This document shows positions 60,288 to 64,000 of a stretch of DNA of 64,000 nucleotides, piece after piece. Position numbers and translations under genes: made by a program. Within the stretch, counting starts at the first letter, position 1. Every line of letters starts with the position of its first letter. The stretch is from an uncultured Desulfovibrio sp. (GTDB lineage: Bacteria; Desulfobacterota; Desulfovibrionia; Desulfovibrionales; Desulfovibrionaceae), in the NCBI GenBank assembly GCA_944327295.1, contig CALVHF010000005.1, positions 1 to 64,000 on the forward strand. Direction: 5' to 3'. The notes beneath the pieces were generated by a model that saw only the letters and a list, made by a program, of their open reading frames with translations, had not been told where the DNA came from and did not search any database.

Positions 60288-61595
60288 TTAAGCCTCCTCA
60301 GGCCCCTTGCGGGCATATTTGATGAGCAGGTAGATATCCAGAATGCCCAGGAGAGTGTACACCACAATGAAGGCAATGAGGGAGAAGAGAATGTTGCCGG
60401 GATCCACAGGGGAAACGGCATCGGAGGTGCGCATGAGGTTGTAGACAATCCACGGCTGACGGCCGATTTCCGCCACGGCCCAGCCCAGGGCAATGGCAAG
60501 ATAGGGCAGGGGAATCATCCAGGGCAGCACGGAGAGCAGACGGGGATGGGGCTCGTCCTTCTTGCGCTGCAGGAAGGTCCACAGGGCGACAAGGATAAAG
60601 ATGCCGCCAAGGCCAATCATGAGGCGGAAAGACCAGAACGTGGGGCCGAGCGGAGGACGGTCTTCCTTGGGGAAGTCCTTGAGGCCCTTGACCTCGGCGT
60701 CAAAGCTGCCAAAGCTCAGGAAGCTGACCATGCCGGGCAGCGGAATGGCCTCGATGCTGTTGGTCTCGTTTTCGGCATCCGGCACTGCCAGCACGTAGAA
60801 GGGCACATTCTTGGCAGTTTCCCAGTGACCTTCCATGGCAGCCAGCTTGGCAGGCTGCAGCGTGGCCACGTTCTTGCCCTGCAGGTCGCCCGTAAGGGCC
60901 ACGGCCAAGGCCAGGATCAGGGTGAAGGGAGCTGCAAAGCGGAAGCTTTTGCGGAAGAAGTCCGCATGCTCGTTCTGCTTGCGCATATGCCAGGCAGAGA
61001 CGCCAAGCATGAAGAAGCCGGCCAGGAGCCAGGCCGTGATGATGGTGTGCGCAAACATGCCCCAGGCATAGGGGTTGGTCACGACATCAAAGAAGTTTGC
61101 CAGCTCCGCACGTCCGTTGCGCAGGACATAGCCTGTGGGATTCTGCATGAAGCCGTTGGCAAGGATGATCCACAGGGCAGAGAGGTTGCCGGCAATGAAC
61201 ACAAGCCAGGCACAGACGCAGTGTGCCTTTTTGCTGAGCTTCTTCCATCCGAAATGCCAGACTGCCAGGAAGGTGGATTCCATGAAGAAGGCCACTGTGG
61301 CTTCAATGGCTAGCAGAGAGCCGAAGATGTCACCAACGTATTCCGAGTAGCGGGACCAGTTGGTGCCGAACTGGAATTCCAGGGTGATGCCCGTGACAAC
61401 GCCCAGGGTAAAGTTGATCAGGAAGAGCTTACCCCAGAACTGTGCGTGTTTGCGCCAGATTTCGTCATTGGTTCTGACGTATTTTGTCTCCATCCAGGCG
61501 ATGAGGAGCGAAAGCCCCAGCGTCAGAGGGACAAAGATAAAGTGGAAAAATACAGCTACAGCGAACTGCAGCCTGGACAGCATTACTGCATCCAT
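60288..61595 (-). CDS. cydA: cytochrome bd quinol oxidase subunit I
   Basis: 435 residues with about nine helices. Starts LSRLQFAVAVFFHFIFVPLT with the heme-ligand His near 18; GWAVAEIGRQPW is conserved. The Q loop is the short type and includes GLKDFPKEDRPP. Binds hemes b558, b595 and d. GGGAGGGAG lies ahead of ATG 61595. Operon cydAB. Confidence 0.97.
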   Translation of the reverse strand: MDAVMLSRLQFAVAVFFHFIFVPLTLGLSLLIAWMETKYVRTNDEIWRKHAQFWGKLFLINFTLGVVTGITLEFQFGTNWSRYSEYVGDIFGSLLAIEATVAFFMESTFLAVWHFGWKKLSKKAHCVCAWLVFIAGNLSALWIILANGFMQNPTGYVLRNGRAELANFFDVVTNPYAWGMFAHTIITAWLLAGFFMLGVSAWHMRKQNEHADFFRKSFRFAAPFTLILALAVALTGDLQGKNVATLQPAKLAAMEGHWETAKNVPFYVLAVPDAENETNSIEAIPLPGMVSFLSFGSFDAEVKGLKDFPKEDRPPLGPTFWSFRLMIGLGGIFILVALWTFLQRKKDEPHPRLLSVLPWMIPLPYLAIALGWAVAEIGRQPWIVYNLMRTSDAVSPVDPGNILFSLIAFIVVYTLLGILDIYLLIKYARKGPEEA

Positions 61596-61869
61596 GCCAC
61601 TCCCTCCCGGTTACCTGAGACTGCACAGGGCACAAAAGCAGAAGGGGTCCGGCCTCTGTTGTGCGAGTGCGCAGGCTCAGAAAATGTAAAGTGCAAAAAA
61701 TGAATGGACTCTGCTGGAGTACAGATTGGTCGTGCCGGCGCACAGATTCAGTTTGCCCCGACTGGGCAGGCGCTTGAGCCACCTGGACTGGCCTGCCCTC
61801 TTGCGCTGCGGCATGGGTCTACTTATCGATAATCAGAGCTGTTTGCAAGCAAGAAGCCTTGCTGCAGGA
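61596..61869. other. region upstream of cydA
   Basis: About 270 bases containing the presumed cydAB promoter; I see no consensus -35/-10 pair. A possible -10 (GATAAT near 61829) faces the plus strand towards the structured locus at 61870. No gene seen. Confidence 0.4.
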
Positions 61870-61994
61870 GCGAAGCCCCGCTTTCCCGCGGCAGCAGTGC
61901 CCTCTGGGAAAGGGCTTTGCAGCCGCAAGGATCTTGTTCCTCCCGGCCTGCAGCCTGTCAGCCGGGAGGAACATTCTGTCTTTCGTTTTTTTTT
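61870..61994 (+). ncRNA. candidate small structured RNA with terminator
   Basis: A long hairpin: GCGAAGCC (61870-61877) plus CTTTCCC (61881-61887) pair with GGGAAAG (61906-61912) plus GGCTTTGC (61913-61920). It is followed by a perfect 12-bp stem GTTCCTCCCGGC (61936-61947) with GCCGGGAGGAAC (61961-61972), then T9 at 61986-61994. This is a plus-strand terminator shape, yet no plus-strand gene lies upstream, so a small RNA is possible. The T-run is 14 bases from the stem, which weakens it. Confidence 0.35.
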
Positions 61995-62005
61995 CGAAAA
62001 GGGGA

Positions 62006-62163
62006 TTAGGGCGTGTTGACAAATTAGGTGTCGCCCTGATCTGGCCTGATTTCAGACGGGGTCATGGTGCGACAATGAGCTCTAATGGAAGTCGGTGCGC
62101 CTCATTTATATCGGCATATGCCGGTTGCCACTGCCGGATTTTGATTTTGTCAACACGACCTAG
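62006..62163 (+). mobile_element. 158-bp MITE-like repeat, copy 3
   Basis: Same length and orientation as the copies at 37089 and 37953, with about eight base differences. The left border is TTAG and the right CTAG, consistent with insertion into a TTAG site with TA duplicated. Its right border falls in the stop codon of argJ. Confidence 0.85.
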
Positions 62164-63353
62164 GATCTGTAGTCGGAGTTCAGCTTGACGTAGCCCACGC
62201 TCAGATCGGAGGCTTCCAGGGTGTAGTGTCCCGGGCCCACGCCGATGGCAATGTCAATGGGAATGTCTTCCTTCTGCAGGGGTCCCTCAAGCTCGTCATC
62301 GAAATTGTTGCCCAGGGGCTGCCCGTTGCGGAAGAGTTCCACGCCGCACAGGGTTACCGAGACATCCTCGGGCTTCATGGGAATGCCGCTGCGTCCCACG
62401 GCAGCCACAATGCGTCCCCAGTTAGCATCCCGGCCATAGATGGCCGTCTTGACAAGCTGGGAGTGGCCGACGGTGCGGGCCACCTGCTCGGCATCCCTGT
62501 CCGAATCCGCGCCATGGACATGGATGTGCATGACCTTGGTGGCTCCTTCGCCATCCTTGACCAGCATGTGCGCTGTGGTGCGCAGAATGTCCGTGAGAGC
62601 TGCCTCAAAGAGGGCGGCATCCGCAGGATCATCCAGGGAAACACCGGAGGCACCGTTGGCCAGGGCCAGAATCGTGTCGTTGGTGGAGGTATCCCCGTCC
62701 ACGCTGACCCTGTTGAAGGTCGCGTCGGCACAGCGTGCAAAGAGGGCCTGCCACTTTTCGGGATCCACCTTGGCATCCGTGAGCACCACACAGAGCATGG
62801 TGGCCATGTTGGGACAGATCATGCCGGCCCCCTTGGCCATGGTGGTCAGGCGTACCGTGCCGCCGGAGAGCTGCAGATCCCTGCTGGCGAACTTGGGAAA
62901 GGCGTCCGTGGTCATGAAGGCCCTGGTAAAGCCTTCGGCATCGCGACTGCCCAGGCTTTCCACCAGGGCAGGCACGGCGGCTTCCCACTTGTCCATCTTG
63001 AGCTGATCGCCAATGACACCAGTGGACATGGGCAGAAGGCTTTCTGCCTCAAGGCCCAGCCTGCCGGCCACCATGGCCAGGGTGGTGCGGCAGTTTCCAA
63101 GCCCCTCGTCTCCGGTGCAGGCATTGGCCTGACCGGAATTGGCCACGACGCCGCGCACGGTGCGGTGTCGTGCGAGAATGTCCTGGCAGACCAGGACAGG
63201 AGCTGCCTTGAAGACGTTGGTTGTGAAGACACCGGCAGCAACAGCATCGGCTTCAGAAACAATGAGACCGAGATCGTCCCTGCCCTGCTTCTTGAAGCCG
63301 GCCTGTGCGGTTCCGGCAGCAAAGCCCCTGGGCAAATCATTTGTCTGTTTCAC
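62160..63353 (-). CDS. argJ: bifunctional ornithine acetyltransferase / N-acetylglutamate synthase
   Basis: 397 residues starting at GTG 63353 (AAGGA eight bases upstream). KGAGMICPNMATML contains the self-cleavage site; the Thr of ATML becomes the N-terminal nucleophile of the beta chain. NSGQANACTG and DGDTSTNDT are conserved. Recycles the acetyl group in arginine synthesis. The last sense codons (DYRS) are the usual C-terminus; the TAG stop uses one base of the adjoining repeat. Confidence 0.96.
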   Translation of the reverse strand: MKQTNDLPRGFAAGTAQAGFKKQGRDDLGLIVSEADAVAAGVFTTNVFKAAPVLVCQDILARHRTVRGVVANSGQANACTGDEGLGNCRTTLAMVAGRLGLEAESLLPMSTGVIGDQLKMDKWEAAVPALVESLGSRDAEGFTRAFMTTDAFPKFASRDLQLSGGTVRLTTMAKGAGMICPNMATMLCVVLTDAKVDPEKWQALFARCADATFNRVSVDGDTSTNDTILALANGASGVSLDDPADAALFEAALTDILRTTAHMLVKDGEGATKVMHIHVHGADSDRDAEQVARTVGHSQLVKTAIYGRDANWGRIVAAVGRSGIPMKPEDVSVTLCGVELFRNGQPLGNNFDDELEGPLQKEDIPIDIAIGVGPGHYTLEASDLSVGYVKLNSDYRS

Positions 63354-63396
63354 GGCGGAAATCCTTGGGCATGCCAGTTTTCTGGCGTTTGCATGA

Positions 63397-63434
63397 AAAA
63401 AAGAGGCGGAGAGCCTGAAATAGGCCGCCGCCTC
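63397..63434 (-). terminator. fusA terminator
   Basis: GAGGCGG (63403-63409) pairs with CCGCCTC (63428-63434), with inner GCCT/AGGC; the minus strand runs into TTTTTT. 25 bases past the fusA stop. Confidence 0.85.
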
Positions 63435-63459
63435 GTATGCGTTCTATGAAAAGTCAGTC

Positions 63460-64000
63460 TTACGCCTTGGCACTCTTGATCTGTTCGGCCAGGTTGGCAG
63501 GAACACGCTCGTAATGGTCAGGCTGCATGGTGAAGGACGCACGCCCCTGGGTCTTGGAACGCAGGTCCGTGGCATAGCCGAACATGCTGGCCAGGGGCAC
63601 CTGGCAGCGGACGGCCTGGGCACCGCCGGCGCGAGCCTCCATGCTGGACACACGGCCGCGGCGGCCGGTGAGGTCGCCCATCACGTCGCCCAGGTATTCC
63701 TCGGGGGTGACGACTTCCACGTCCATGATGGGTTCAAGCAGCTCGGGAGCCGCCTTCTGCATGGCGTCCTTGATGGCCATGGAGCCGGCCACGTAGAAGG
63801 CCTGTTCGGAGGAGTCCACTTCGTGGTAGGAACCGAAGACCAGGTTGACCTTGATGTCCACGCAGGGGAAGCCGGCGACCACGCCGCTCTTCATGGCATC
63901 CTGGATGCCCTTGTCAATGGAGGGGATGTATTCCTTGGGAATCACACCGCCAGTGATGGAGTTGATAAACTCGTAGCCCTTGCCGGGATTGGGTTCGATT
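63460..64000 (-). CDS. fusA: elongation factor G, C-terminal part (cut by window end)
   Basis: The final 180 or so residues of EF-G, running off the right edge. [32 protein letters not shown] and [14 protein letters not shown] are domain IV-V landmarks. Translocase of the ribosome. The GTPase domain lies outside the window. Whether this is the main fusA or a paralogue cannot be told from this end. Confidence 0.93.
   Translation of the reverse strand, partial: IEPNPGKGYEFINSITGGVIPKEYIPSIDKGIQDAMKSGVVAGFPCVDIKVNLVFGSYHEVDSSEQAFYVAGSMAIKDAMQKAAPELLEPIMDVEVVTPEEYLGDVMGDLTGRRGRVSSMEARAGGAQAVRCQVPLASMFGYATDLRSKTQGRASFTMQPDHYERVPANLAEQIKSAKA

Overview
This window comes from the chromosome of a sulfate-reducing bacterium of the Desulfovibrionaceae (Desulfovibrio or a close relative). 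The best evidence is a complete dsrA-dsrB-dsrD set for dissimilatory sulfite reductase. It is supported by a single-chain pyruvate:ferredoxin oxidoreductase, a Pta-AckA acetate branch, a CoA-disulfide-reductase/rhodanese fusion, cytochrome bd oxidase and SelB. Coding DNA is GC-rich, intergenic regions are often very AT-rich, and most operons end in a clear hairpin terminator. I saw no rRNA, CRISPR array, prophage or intact transposase.

Layout. 0.2-4.5 kb (+): six overlapping genes, namely a FabZ-like hotdog protein, an SDR reductase, an acyl carrier protein, a ketosynthase, a second probable hotdog protein and BioF. This looks like a dedicated acyl chain builder feeding biotin synthesis. 4.6-7.4 kb (-): dsrD, dsrB, dsrA, with a long structured upstream region containing TTGTGAA palindromes and an 18-bp inverted repeat. 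8.2-12.5 kb (+): two unknown proteins, an RlpA lipoprotein, a DegT aminotransferase and a GT2 glycosyltransferase. 12.6-14.4 kb (-): lepA. 14.9-20.8 kb (-): atpF'-F-H-A-G-D-C with a strong sigma70 promoter. 21.3-29.7 kb (-): pyrK, pyrD, a GNAT-like gene, an epimerase, an ABC-F ATPase, a Nudix hydrolase, an Xaa-Pro peptidase and shikimate kinase. 30.2-33.0 kb (+): asd, a tRNA-thiolation PP-loop protein and a hexapeptide acyltransferase. 33.2-36.5 kb: agmatinase family (-), DUF533 protein (+), 2-hydroxyacid dehydrogenase (-). 36.5-38.1 kb: a gene-poor stretch with a decayed ORF, tRNA-Ser(GCU) and two copies of a 158-bp MITE-like repeat. 38.3-42.3 kb (+): glnS, tRNA-Lys(UUU), serine acetyltransferase, a tiny lipoprotein and lepB. 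42.5-50.1 kb (-): ackA, pta, por. 50.7-56.6 kb (-): CoADR-rhodanese, selB, ispH, dus. 56.9-58.9 kb (+): lytic transglycosylase and a Skp-like lipoprotein. 59.3-61.6 kb (-): cydB, cydA. 62.2-64.0 kb (-): argJ and the 3' part of fusA.

How it works together. Por, Pta and AckA turn pyruvate into acetyl-CoA, acetate and ATP. Reduced ferredoxin supplies electrons that can end on DsrAB (activated by DsrD), and the ATP synthase F1/stalk genes encode the other energy-conserving machine. CydAB and the CoADR-rhodanese protein fit oxygen defence and sulfane-sulfur handling.

Most unusual items: the biotin-linked acyl cluster with altered catalytic residues; the inverted-repeat element upstream of dsrAB; two MITE-like families that occupy YTAG sites, two of them at stop codons; an orphan structured RNA-like locus next to cydA; and GTAC palindromes shared by the por and pta upstream regions.
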